From: Sulfurovum sp.
Lineage (GTDB): Bacteria; Campylobacterota; Campylobacteria; Campylobacterales; Sulfurovaceae
Assembly (NCBI GenBank): GCA_020726085.1
Contig: DYTG01000106.1
Span: 1 to 5,627, forward strand
Direction: 5' to 3'
DNA length: 5,627 bases
The notes beneath the pieces were generated by a model. It searched no databases and had not been told where the DNA came from. It saw only the letters and a list, made by a program, of their open reading frames with translations. Below, piece by piece: positions 1-5,125 of the stretch (its first letter is position 1; every line of letters begins with the position of its first letter). Made by a program: the position numbers and the translations under genes.

Positions 1-153
1 GGGAGAGAAGAGGAAAAGCTTGATATTGCCAAAAAGCTCCTTGATGTTTTGGACAATACCACCATAGCCCTCAAGATAGGATTGAGTGAAGAGATAATCG
101 AAGAGTTGAGAAAAGAAAAACTCTCTCTTTCTCATCATGATGGGAAGGGATAA
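1..153 (+). CDS. C-terminal end of an Rpn-family PD-(D/E)XK nuclease / putative transposase (5' end outside window)
   Basis: An open frame enters from the left edge and ends at TAA 151-153, leaving 50 residues. The visible part is a charged 'GREEEKLDIAKKLLDVL' helix, then 'TTIALKIGLSEEIIEELRKE', then a short polar tail. A Glu/Lys-rich stretch, then 'AKKLLDxLD..TIA..TGLS.EEI..L', is the characteristic C-terminal tail of the Rpn (recombination-promoting nuclease, PDDEXK_2 / 'putative transposase') family as I know it. The catalytic PD-(D/E)XK core would lie upstream and cannot be seen, so neither activity nor intactness can be judged. Rpn proteins are DNA endonucleases linked to RecA-independent recombination and, in some cases, to phage defence. 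A REP-like inverted repeat lies 38 bases past the stop, which fits the mobile character of these genes. The alternative is another protein with a similar helix-turn-helix-like tail. Confidence 0.72.
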   Translation, partial: GREEEKLDIAKKLLDVLDNTTIALKIGLSEEIIEELRKEKLSLSHHDGKG

Positions 154-190
154 TACATCTCGTTTCTCTGCCCTTTGTAGCTATCGCTCA

Positions 191-214
191 CTCCAAAGCT
201 CCAGCTTCGTAACG
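191..214. repeat. REP-like short inverted repeat downstream of the Rpn-type gene
   Basis: The core AAGCT-CC-AGCTT (196-207) is a perfect 5-base inverted repeat with a CC centre, flanked by 'CTCCA' on the left and 'CGTAACG' on the right. Repeats with an 'AAGCTCCAGCTT' core are, from memory, common in multiple copies next to Rpn-type genes in several phyla. The outer arms no longer pair, so this copy looks decayed. It might also act as a weak hairpin after the Rpn-type gene, but no T-tract follows. Confidence 0.4.
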
Positions 215-236
215 CACTATTGGTATTTTGAAGTTT

Positions 237-326
237 TTAAATTCCAATTTGTAGAAATTTGTTGATGCCTTTGCCCTCTTGAGCGAGGATAGGGACGATT
301 TTTGCAGACAACACAATGCCAAACCG
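237..326 (-). pseudogene. Possible C-terminal coding remnant, no start
   Basis: Read on the minus strand, 326 down to 237 gives 29 codons ending in TAA (237-239). The product, including 'SAKIVPILAQEGKGINKF', reads like genuine protein in composition and codon use. An in-frame TAG at 327-329 precedes it, and no start codon or ribosome-binding site is usable. It could be the surviving tail of a decayed or displaced gene. I cannot name the parent family, and a fortuitous open stretch is possible. The rest of 154-368 shows nothing I recognise beyond the repeat at 191-214 and a small AAATT-CC-AATTT palindrome at 239-250. Confidence 0.28.
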
Positions 327-368
327 CTAGAGCGACAATCCTAACATAACAAAAATGTAACACTTTTG

Positions 369-377
369 TGCTATAAT
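369..377 (+). promoter_or_regulatory. Extended -10 promoter element for the 404 gene and probably the cytochrome c gene
   Basis: TG (369-370), one base, then a perfect TATAAT (372-377). The A at 378-390 would be the start region, leaving a short leader before the ATG at 404. No recognisable -35 box is present, which is normal for sigma-70 promoters in Campylobacterota. Confidence 0.7.
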
Positions 378-392
378 TTTTCATCTAAGAAA

Positions 393-398
393 AAGGAA
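393..398 (+). promoter_or_regulatory. Ribosome-binding site (AAGGAA) for the 404 gene
   Basis: AAGGAA lies 5 bases before the ATG at 404 and fixes that start. Confidence 0.65.
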
Positions 399-403
399 AA
401 GAT

Positions 404-613
404 ATGGGACAATCTGTGGCGTATGCCTATCTCAAAACTATTGATGGGGAAGAGGTAATGGAATTTAAACACGAGGAGTTTGAGAAAGCATTGACAACAC
501 TGCACTTTAGAGAGGTCAAAAAGAGCGATAGGGTACTCTACTTTGTCAGTGAGAATGCACACTTCTATCGAATCAACTTCTTCAAAGGCGATTACTTCGA
601 GTTATTGAACTAA
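404..613 (+). CDS. Small conserved-looking hypothetical protein, possibly truncated by a frameshift
   Basis: The 69 residues begin 'MGQSVAYAYLKTIDGEEV'. The frame has a strong extended -10 promoter, a well-spaced AAGGAA site and coding-like amino-acid use. The protein is soluble, with no signal peptide, membrane segment or cysteine, and looks like a small alpha/beta fold with the segment 'RVLYFVSENAHFYRINFFKG' near the end. I do not recognise the family. The frame stops at TAA 611-613. Immediately past the last codons, however, a second frame (from 601) and then a third (660-698) keep encoding plausible protein, so the true product may be about 98 residues and this copy may be frameshifted (see the 601-698 entry). 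The cytochrome c gene follows in the same direction and may share the transcript. Function unknown. Confidence 0.68.
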   Translation: MGQSVAYAYLKTIDGEEVMEFKHEEFEKALTTLHFREVKKSDRVLYFVSENAHFYRINFFKGDYFELLN

Positions 614-698
614 AATCATACAAAGGTGATGAGTTTATTCTCACCACTCTCAAACCACTTCCATTGTCTTTAATGCTCACTATGGTATTATTGCATAA
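601..698 (+). pseudogene. Out-of-frame continuation of the 404 gene
   Basis: From 601 the next frame encodes a stretch containing 'SYKGDEFILTTLKPL', joining naturally after 'GDYFE' of the 404 gene if one base were restored after GAG (599-601). From 660 a third frame encodes 'SIVFNAHYGIIA' and ends at TAA 696-698; this join also needs one extra base, at CTT (658-660). The result would be a gene of about 98 residues ending 16 bases before the cytochrome c ATG, a normal operon spacing. Two single-base losses suggest either decay or under-called bases in the assembly. The alternative is that the 404 gene really ends at 613 and this is chance. Confidence 0.4.
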
Positions 699-714
699 AA
701 ATAGGCTCATTTGC

Positions 715-1146
715 ATGCAAAAACTTATACTTTTTTCTCTCTTATCCTTGTTTTTATACTCCAATAATGAATTTATATCGGAGTATGAGTACGGACAGAT
801 GCTCTATGGCAATCCACGAGGAATTAGTTGTGCTAGTTGCCACGGAGGGCTTGGAGAGGGAAAGGTAATCGCAACCTATACGCAAGACAATCAAGAGATA
901 GTCCTCAAAGGTGCTGATATTCGCGATTTAAATCTTACCCAATTTCACAAAGCCCTCAATGCCAATTACACCATTATGCCACGTTACTATCTTGTCAATC
1001 AAGAGATTATTGCTATCTACAAATTCATCAAAGAGAAAAACCGCCGCCTTGCACAACCCAAAATCGAAAACGACGAAGAGGATTTGTTTATCTACAGCGA
1101 AGAGAGCAACACCAATGATTTGGAGCCGTTGCAAAACGCACAATAA
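715..1146 (+). CDS. Periplasmic monohaem c-type cytochrome
   Basis: A 143-residue protein when started at ATG 715. This start is chosen because it puts a Sec signal peptide ('MQKLILFSLLSLFLYS') at the N-terminus; the frame is open further upstream, but those residues look like another gene. The haem-binding site CASCH is at residues 39-43 (829-843), inside 'NPRGISCASCHGG'. The likely distal axial ligand is Met88 in 'YTIMPRYYL', followed by the closing helix 'NQEIIAIYKFIKEKN', the standard class I cytochrome c order. The last 30 residues form an acidic, low-complexity tail (residues 118-137 rich in Asp and Glu) beyond the fold. The protein would carry electrons in the periplasm; its partners cannot be told, since no oxidase or reductase genes are nearby. 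The ribosome-binding site is weak (AGG at 703-705). It converges with the thiouridylase-like gene, with 20 bases between the stops. Confidence 0.85.
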   Translation: MQKLILFSLLSLFLYSNNEFISEYEYGQMLYGNPRGISCASCHGGLGEGKVIATYTQDNQEIVLKGADIRDLNLTQFHKALNANYTIMPRYYLVNQEIIAIYKFIKEKNRRLAQPKIENDEEDLFIYSEESNTNDLEPLQNAQ

Positions 1147-1166
1147 ATGATTGATTCAGAAGCCTT

Positions 1167-2144
1167 TTAAGCATTAAAAAAATAGGCTTGTGCGTTGGCT
1201 TTGGCTGCAAAGGGTGAAACGACTATCTTTTCGTTGCCTACAGTGACTTCATACGCATCATTGGGGTTGCTTTTGGTGTAGGTGATGGCGATTTTGCATC
1301 CTAGTTCTTTGTCTTGTTGCGAAGCGTTTGCACTAATAAGCGAATAGGGACCATTGATAGATAGAGTAAGTGGGATATATTTTGGATTGATAATGGCTTC
1401 AAGGGCCTCATTGTCCTCTTGGTGTCGTCCCACAATGAGCTTAGCCCCACCTGGCAATCGAAAGTGACGACCGTTTTTAAGCACACAAATATCGTCGATA
1501 GAGAGTCTATCGTGAGCGATAAATTCACGCAACTTATGGGAGAAGTTCGCATCGGTAAGCAGACATCCGCCTCCTGGTGATTCATAATCTTTTAAGCCCA
1601 TCTCATTGACTATTTTCATTTGTACTTCACGGTTTCGACCGCTTATGCCCAGTAGCTTCTCTCTATCGACCCATCCCTCTTTTTCGGGCAATGTTGGCGG
1701 TAGCATTTTGGCACTCAAGGGACGCAAAAGCAGTTCATCGGTTTGCGATAGTGCAACCACTTGTCTAAGTGCATCGCCTCTTTGACTCATAGGACGCTGC
1801 CCTAAAACCTCTCCCGAAATCAAAAAGGAAGCCTCCCACTCCTTCATCATGGCTTTGGCGACTCGAAACATATTGGCATGGCAATCGATACAGGGGTTGA
1901 AATTTTTGCCGTAGCCGTATTGGGGATTAAAAAGAATATCTCCTACAAACTGCTCTTTGATATCGACAATCTTTAGCTCTACTCCTAGCTGATCGCACAT
2001 ATTTTGCAGATGGAGACGGTTGTCTTTTGTCCCTCCAAAACCTGTATCGATATGCATGGCAATGACATCTATGCCTTGATCACGGATAAGTTTAATGGCA
2101 ATGCAACTGTCTAGTCCTCCGCTAAATAGGGATATGGCTCTCAT
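1167..2144 (-). CDS. PP-loop ATPase, MnmA/ThiI-like tRNA thiouridylase-type protein with probable NFACT-R RNA-binding domain
   Basis: A 325-residue cytoplasmic protein. The N-terminal HUP/PP-loop domain has the ATP-pyrophosphatase motif SGGLDS at residues 8-13, then 'AMHIDTGFGG' and a second-strand region. 'NPCIDCHANMF' (Cys85, Cys88) sits where MnmA has its first catalytic cysteine in 'NPC..CN..IKF', and 'SPGGGCLLTD' (Cys194) sits where MnmA has its second. The 'SGEVLGQRPMSQR' loop (110-122) is typical of this uncharacterised branch. The C-terminal part, about 205-325, contains 'KNGRHFRLPGGAKLIVGR', which resembles the NFACT-R RNA-binding domain found fused to such enzymes. By family logic it would activate a tRNA base with ATP and pass on sulfur; databases often call it an 'argininosuccinate synthase domain' or 'ATP-binding' protein. 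The start overlaps the dnaG end by 23 bases and the ribosome-binding site is inside dnaG, so translation is probably coupled. Exact substrate unknown. Confidence 0.8.
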   Translation of the reverse strand: MRAISLFSGGLDSCIAIKLIRDQGIDVIAMHIDTGFGGTKDNRLHLQNMCDQLGVELKIVDIKEQFVGDILFNPQYGYGKNFNPCIDCHANMFRVAKAMMKEWEASFLISGEVLGQRPMSQRGDALRQVVALSQTDELLLRPLSAKMLPPTLPEKEGWVDREKLLGISGRNREVQMKIVNEMGLKDYESPGGGCLLTDANFSHKLREFIAHDRLSIDDICVLKNGRHFRLPGGAKLIVGRHQEDNEALEAIINPKYIPLTLSINGPYSLISANASQQDKELGCKIAITYTKSNPNDAYEVTVGNEKIVVSPFAAKANAQAYFFNA

Positions 2145-3783
2145 AAGTGACTAACTCTCCTTGTTTTAATCTTGGCATTATATCTCGTTTGAGCTTTTGG
2201 ATATGAAAGTTTTTGGCTTGATAATCCATTGACGATGATTGGGTAATGCGGCTAAGCTCCTCTTCACACGCTTTAAATTGCAATCGAACAATACTTCCCC
2301 GAAGCTCATCGCCGCTTAATATTTGCACACCTTCATCAATAGAGAGTCGTATGAGATTGGGGTGGTCAAACTCTTGGTGCATGAGATGCTCTAAGAGAGA
2401 AAAATGGACTTTGAAGAGTTTGGGATTTAAAAAGTCAATCAGTTCATCAATCCATGCAGGTTTTTGAAGCAAGGTTTTGATAACGCTTAGCTCCATAATG
2501 TCATCGGGTTTGGAGAGCTTGGGGGAGTGCGACAACAGAGATTTGGACGATGCGTGACCAAAAAGAGTAGCCCCAATGCCCAAAAGCGAAGCAGCCAAAG
2601 AAGTATAGGACTCTTTGAGAATCTCACTTAAGCCCGACAAATAGTGCTTCACTTCTTTAAAAGCTTTTTGTTTCTCCAAAGCATTGTGCAAATCAAAAGG
2701 TGCAATCATCTGCTCAAGCACAAAAGCAATAAAAGGTTTAGGGGAGCGAAGCATCCCAGCTACATCAACGCTTTTGCCTTGCGTTATCATATCAGCAGGG
2801 TCAAGTCCACTCCCAAAAAGCACCACACCCCCATCAAAACCACCGCTAAGCATTCGGGAGGCTTTGTATGCCGCTTCAATCCCTGCTTCGTCTCCATCGT
2901 ACGCCAAAATCACTTTGGGTTCACCTTTTTTAAGTAGCGGAAGATGTTCGCTTGTGAGTGCCGTACCTAGCGTAGCAACGGTGGTTTTAAACCCCGCTTG
3001 ATGAAACATAATCACATCCAAATACCCCTCGGTAATAATAATCTCTTTTTTTTCATAGATAGCTTTTTTGGCACGATGGTAGCCGTAGAGTATTTGGGAT
3101 TTGTTAAAAAGTTTGGTTTGGGGTGAATTGATATATTTAGCGGGATGATTGCCTAGCGTTCGCCCTCCAAATCCTATCAAATTGCCATTGGGAGAGCAGA
3201 TGGGAAAGGTGATACGCTCTACAAGTCTTGCGTAGGGTCTTTGGTTGTCGTTGGTAGCTACAATCCCTGCCTCTTGTGCCTTGGGAAGTGGGAGCATTTG
3301 GGCATTTAGAAAATTGAGCAGACTTTGAGAATCACCCACATAGCCCACCTCAAACTCCTCAATGCTACGCTCACTCACGCCTCTGTTTGTGAGATAGTTT
3401 TTAGCCTCTTTGTTTAAATCAAGATTTTTAACATACCACTTTTGTACCGCCTCCATCACCCTTTTTAGCTCACTGTAGTCGTTTTGCCCTTGGGTATATT
3501 CTAATACGAAATTATAGGTAGAGGCGAGTTTCTCTATCGCTTCGGGGTAGCTTAGTTTTTCAAACTCCATGACAAATTTCACAGCTTCCCCACCCGCCCC
3601 GCATCCAAAGCAGTGGTAAATCTGCTTAGAGGGACTTACGACAAAGCTGGGCGTTTTTTCACCGTGAAAAGGGCAATTGGCTTTGTAGTTAGCCCCTGTT
3701 TTTTTAAGCTCAATGTAGTTACCCACCACATCAACAATATCAAGCGAACTCTTTAGAGCTTCGATGGAAGTTTGGGCTATCAT
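2122..3783 (-). CDS. dnaG: DNA primase DnaG
   Basis: A 553-residue primase that makes RNA primers at the replication fork and partners with helicase DnaB. The N-terminal zinc ribbon is CHC2-type, with Cys37, His40, Cys58 and Cys61 in 'NCPFHGEKTPSF' and 'IYHCFGCGAGG'. The catalytic core has 'RLVERITFPI' and 'GFGGRTLG' (186-211) and 'KYINSPQTKLF' (216-226). The TOPRIM motifs are 'EGYLDV' (Glu252), 'ATLGTALT' (270-277) and 'DGDEAG' (Asp296, Asp298), all metal-binding residues present. The C-terminal helicase-binding region (about 430-553) is poorly conserved, as usual. The length suits epsilonproteobacterial DnaG, shorter than that of E. coli. The ATG at 3781-3783 is the first possible start after an in-frame TAG, yet no clear Shine-Dalgarno sequence precedes it ('AAGTAGATTAAACCA'). 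No strong promoter is visible in the 49 bases before it. It may depend on transcription through DUF2442 or on a weak promoter there. Confidence 0.97.
   Translation of the reverse strand: MIAQTSIEALKSSLDIVDVVGNYIELKKTGANYKANCPFHGEKTPSFVVSPSKQIYHCFGCGAGGEAVKFVMEFEKLSYPEAIEKLASTYNFVLEYTQGQNDYSELKRVMEAVQKWYVKNLDLNKEAKNYLTNRGVSERSIEEFEVGYVGDSQSLLNFLNAQMLPLPKAQEAGIVATNDNQRPYARLVERITFPICSPNGNLIGFGGRTLGNHPAKYINSPQTKLFNKSQILYGYHRAKKAIYEKKEIIITEGYLDVIMFHQAGFKTTVATLGTALTSEHLPLLKKGEPKVILAYDGDEAGIEAAYKASRMLSGGFDGGVVLFGSGLDPADMITQGKSVDVAGMLRSPKPFIAFVLEQMIAPFDLHNALEKQKAFKEVKHYLSGLSEILKESYTSLAASLLGIGATLFGHASSKSLLSHSPKLSKPDDIMELSVIKTLLQKPAWIDELIDFLNPKLFKVHFSLLEHLMHQEFDHPNLIRLSIDEGVQILSGDELRGSIVRLQFKACEEELSRITQSSSMDYQAKNFHIQKLKRDIMPRLKQGELVTYESHIPI
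2157..2162 (-). promoter_or_regulatory. Ribosome-binding site (AAGGAG) for the thiouridylase-like gene, inside dnaG
   Basis: On the minus strand AAGGAG lies 12 bases before the ATG at 2142-2144, within the last codons of dnaG. The spacing is long but the match is complete, supporting this start; the SGGLDS motif at residue 8 rules out a later one. Confidence 0.55.
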
Positions 3784-3832
3784 TGGTTTAATCTACTTTT
3801 TTTATTTTTTCAAATCAATAGAGACTTCTTAC

Positions 3833-4120
3833 TTATTGGAGATAACCCCACTGCTTAAATTGGCTTTCCAAAGATACATCGTCTTGAAAACTCTTGTAAT
3901 ATAAAAATTCTGGTGCTAAATCGGCTCCATTTTCCCAAGCAATGGTTTCCAAATCCTCATCAACTTTAACTTTTGAAAATATTGATTTATCTTTAAGGGG
4001 TTCAAACATAGTGCCGTACAATTCACTTTGTAAATCAACAATTCCTTTTTTTCCGTCATTAAATTTTAATTCAATTTTGTAATCTTCTAAATACTTTGCT
4101 TCTTCTACAAAAATAAACAT
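3833..4120 (-). CDS. DUF2442 family protein
   Basis: A 95-residue protein starting 'MFIFVEEAKYLEDYKIELKF'. The signature 'TIAWENGADLAPEFLYYK' near residue 60-75 and the early 'YKIELKFNDGKKGIVDL' strands are typical of DUF2442, a small family of unknown function commonly encoded next to DUF4160. I chose ATG 4118-4120 because GGAG (4128-4131) lies 7 bases before it and family members begin here; a longer frame back to 4168 runs through the DUF4160 C-terminus and is spurious. It follows DUF4160 with 4 bases between the stop and the ATG, so the two were made as a coupled pair. Such pairs have been suspected of acting as toxin-antitoxin-like modules or accessory genes; I cannot establish that here. 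Since its partner is broken, this gene may be an orphan. dnaG follows 49 bases downstream. Confidence 0.85.
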   Translation of the reverse strand: MFIFVEEAKYLEDYKIELKFNDGKKGIVDLQSELYGTMFEPLKDKSIFSKVKVDEDLETIAWENGADLAPEFLYYKSFQDDVSLESQFKQWGYLQ

Positions 4121-4124
4121 AATG

Positions 4125-4382
4125 TTACTCCAATGGTTCAATTGGGTTTGGCATCTCTCTTTTGGCACAAAGCCCCCAATCTTCTAAAAGTTCATCCTTA
4201 TGAAGCTCATGCCACTCCATAACCATTTGCAATGCTCGTTTAGGAAATTTACCCTCAATTACACCCGTTTTGATATGAACTATGATTTTATATTCACCAT
4301 ATTTTGCATGAAAATGCGCTGGATTGTGTTCATTTTAATACATAGTTATAATTATTCCTAAAAACTTACTAACTACAGGCAT
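4125..4382 (-). pseudogene. DUF4160 family gene interrupted by an in-frame TAA
   Basis: Read from ATG 4380-4382, the minus strand gives 'MPVVSKFLGIIITMY', then TAA (4335-4337), then in the same frame 'NEHNPAHFHAKYGEYKIIV' and on to 'RALQMVMEWHELHKDELLEDW' and 'NPIEPLE', ending at TAA 4125-4127. Ignoring the internal stop, this is a full-length 85-codon DUF4160 protein; the family has 'MYxxDHNPPHFHAxYGEY' here, and the stop replaces what is usually an aromatic residue. The frame is unchanged on both sides, so one base substitution (for example TAT or TAC to TAA) explains it. The ribosome-binding site (GGGAG, 4391-4395) and promoter remain intact, suggesting a recent loss. No start codon lies close after the stop. 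DUF4160 is a small family of unknown function, usually paired with DUF2442, which is intact downstream. A sequencing error at 4335-4337 is the main alternative. Confidence 0.85.
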
Positions 4383-4390
4383 ATTGTAAA

Positions 4391-4395
4391 CTCCC
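4391..4395 (-). promoter_or_regulatory. Ribosome-binding site (GGGAG) for the broken DUF4160 gene
   Basis: On the minus strand GGGAG lies 8 bases before the ATG at 4380-4382, supporting that start. Confidence 0.6.
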
Positions 4396-4404
4396 ATTTT
4401 ATTG

Positions 4405-4432
4405 ATTGTAACATATCTTTATGCTATTTCAA
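4405..4432 (-). promoter_or_regulatory. Promoter for the DUF4160/DUF2442 pair
   Basis: On the minus strand, TTGAAA (4427-4432), a 16-base spacer and TACAAT (4405-4410) preceded by TG and one base give a near-consensus promoter with an extended -10. It lies 22 bases before the DUF4160 ATG. Transcription may run on into dnaG, as I see no terminator between 3784 and 3832. Confidence 0.55.
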
Positions 4433-4444
4433 AAATTAAATAGC
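4423..4444. repeat. Inverted repeat GCTATTT/AAATAGC overlapping the -35 region
   Basis: GCTATTT (4423-4429) and AAATAGC (4438-4444) pair perfectly around an 8-base AT-rich loop. The left arm covers the -35 box of the DUF4160 promoter. It could be an operator for autoregulation, or the hairpin after the gene ending at 4479, though no T-tract follows. Its half-site CTATTT...AAATAG recurs at 4478-4492. Confidence 0.35.
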
Positions 4445-4477
4445 CAACCTCGGTGAAAACAAGGAAAGATAGAGACT

Positions 4478-4492
4478 ACTATTTGAAATAGT
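4478..4492. repeat. 15-base palindrome ACTATTTGAAATAGT at the 3' end of the 4479 gene
   Basis: A perfect palindrome around a central G, covering the TAG stop of the minus-strand gene. It shares the CTATTT/AAATAG half-sites with the repeat at 4423-4444, 34 bases away. Significance is uncertain, since the DNA here is AT-rich. Confidence 0.35.
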
Positions 4493-4925
4493 CACCTATT
4501 TTTTGCGAATCAATGTACTCAATTTTCACAACTTTACCCCGTTTGAGTGAGTAGATGGTGATTTTACCCTCTCGATAATCAAGCTTTTTGGAGGCTTCAC
4601 TATCTTTCAAAAGCAAAATGGGGTAGCTCTTTTTTTTCATAGCAGGTTGGATAAAGAGCTTGACAATAGCACTGGGAACGGCGGAAATATCATTGATAAA
4701 AGCAATGGTGTGGGTTTGCAAAAAGTTGGGCTTGGTTGCTAAAAATTGATCCATATCGTAATACGAAGCTTTATTAAAGGCTACCATTATCTTTTGGGCT
4801 TTTGCTAGAGATACTTTTTGGTTGTTTTGATCGCTTAGCGTTGCTATATCAAACGTTTGCCCCACACTATAACCACCCCATGCAAAGGTGAGTGTCAAAA
4901 GGAGACTAAGCCACAACGTTTTCAT
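4479..4925 (-). CDS. Exported thioredoxin-fold-like protein without a CXXC motif
   Basis: A 148-residue protein when started at ATG 4923-4925. This start puts a signal peptide ('MKTLWLSLLLTLTFAWGGYS') at the N-terminus; the frame extends upstream but that stretch is the shadow of the neighbouring gene. The mature part opens 'VGQTFDIATLSDQNNQKVSL', the usual opening of peroxiredoxin/TlpA-type folds. It continues with a beta strand 'KIMVAFNKASYYDMDQFL', 'FINDISAVPSAIVKLFI', 'YPILLLKDSEASKKLDY' and a final 'ITIYSLKRGKVVKIEYI'. There is no cysteine, so it cannot be a thiol-disulfide exchanger; in overall layout it recalls YtfJ-like periplasmic proteins. Similar proteins in sulfur-oxidising Campylobacterota are annotated as hypothetical. 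The start overlaps the end of the 69-residue gene by 20 bases, so translation is likely coupled. Function unknown; fold assignment is inference. Confidence 0.7.
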   Translation of the reverse strand: MKTLWLSLLLTLTFAWGGYSVGQTFDIATLSDQNNQKVSLAKAQKIMVAFNKASYYDMDQFLATKPNFLQTHTIAFINDISAVPSAIVKLFIQPAMKKKSYPILLLKDSEASKKLDYREGKITIYSLKRGKVVKIEYIDSQKIGDYFK

Positions 4926-5115
4926 GCGATTGGATCTCTCTTGTTTTGGCTTTGGTACTCTTGATAAGCGTTCGATAGGCTTCGAGTTTCTCTTCAATGA
5001 GTTGTTCTTCATATCCGTCGTAGGCAGTAGCGAGGCTCTCTTTGAGTTTTTTGTAGGCTGCTAATTTGGTATCGGCAAAGGCTTGAAGCTCTTGAAGTGT
5101 GGGTTGATTTTCCAT
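4906..5115 (-). CDS. Small helical hypothetical protein (69 residues)
   Basis: Starts at ATG 5113-5115 ('MENQPTLQELQAFADTKLAAY') because AGGAG (5121-5125) lies 5 bases upstream; the longer frame back to 5226 is the antiparallel-frame shadow of ppnP. The protein is almost entirely predicted helix, rich in Lys, Glu, Ala and Leu, with 'KLKESLATAYDGYEEQLIEEKLEAYRTL' pattern in pieces typical of a short helical hairpin or coiled coil. No cysteine, signal peptide or membrane segment, so it should be cytoplasmic. It sits 8 bases after ppnP and overlaps the exported protein gene by 20 bases, placing it in the middle of a three-gene operon. I do not recognise the family and assign no function. Confidence 0.68.
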   Translation of the reverse strand: MENQPTLQELQAFADTKLAAYKKLKESLATAYDGYEEQLIEEKLEAYRTLIKSTKAKTREIQSHENVVA

Positions 5116-5120
5116 GGCTT

Positions 5121-5125
5121 CTCCT
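5121..5125 (-). promoter_or_regulatory. Ribosome-binding site (AGGAG) for the 69-residue gene, overlapping the ppnP stop
   Basis: On the minus strand the ppnP stop TAG (5124-5126) runs directly into GGAG, giving TAGGAG, 5 bases before ATG 5113-5115. The arrangement favours coupled translation. Confidence 0.65.

Noticed and set aside
664..714. Upstream TTG start at 664 for the cytochrome c gene
   Set aside because: It would put 17 residues before the signal peptide, and that DNA is better explained as the end of the preceding small gene.
582..764. Minus-strand ORF opposite the small gene and cytochrome c start
   Set aside because: No ribosome-binding site, and its composition is that of a reverse-complement shadow of the plus-strand coding DNA.
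1160..1189. Imperfect inverted repeat AAGCC...GGCTT between the convergent cytochrome c and thiouridylase-like genes, as a bidirectional terminator
   Set aside because: Only five GC-containing pairs with A/T-rich mismatched interior, it runs into the thiouridylase-like coding end, and no T-tract follows on either strand.
2246..3001. Plus-strand ORFs opposite dnaG
   Set aside because: Antisense shadows of a clearly conserved primase gene, with serine- and proline-rich reverse-complement composition and no ribosome-binding sites.
4121..4168. Longer start (4168) for the DUF2442 gene
   Set aside because: The added 16 residues overlap the DUF4160 C-terminus in another frame, and ATG 4118-4120 has a good ribosome-binding site.
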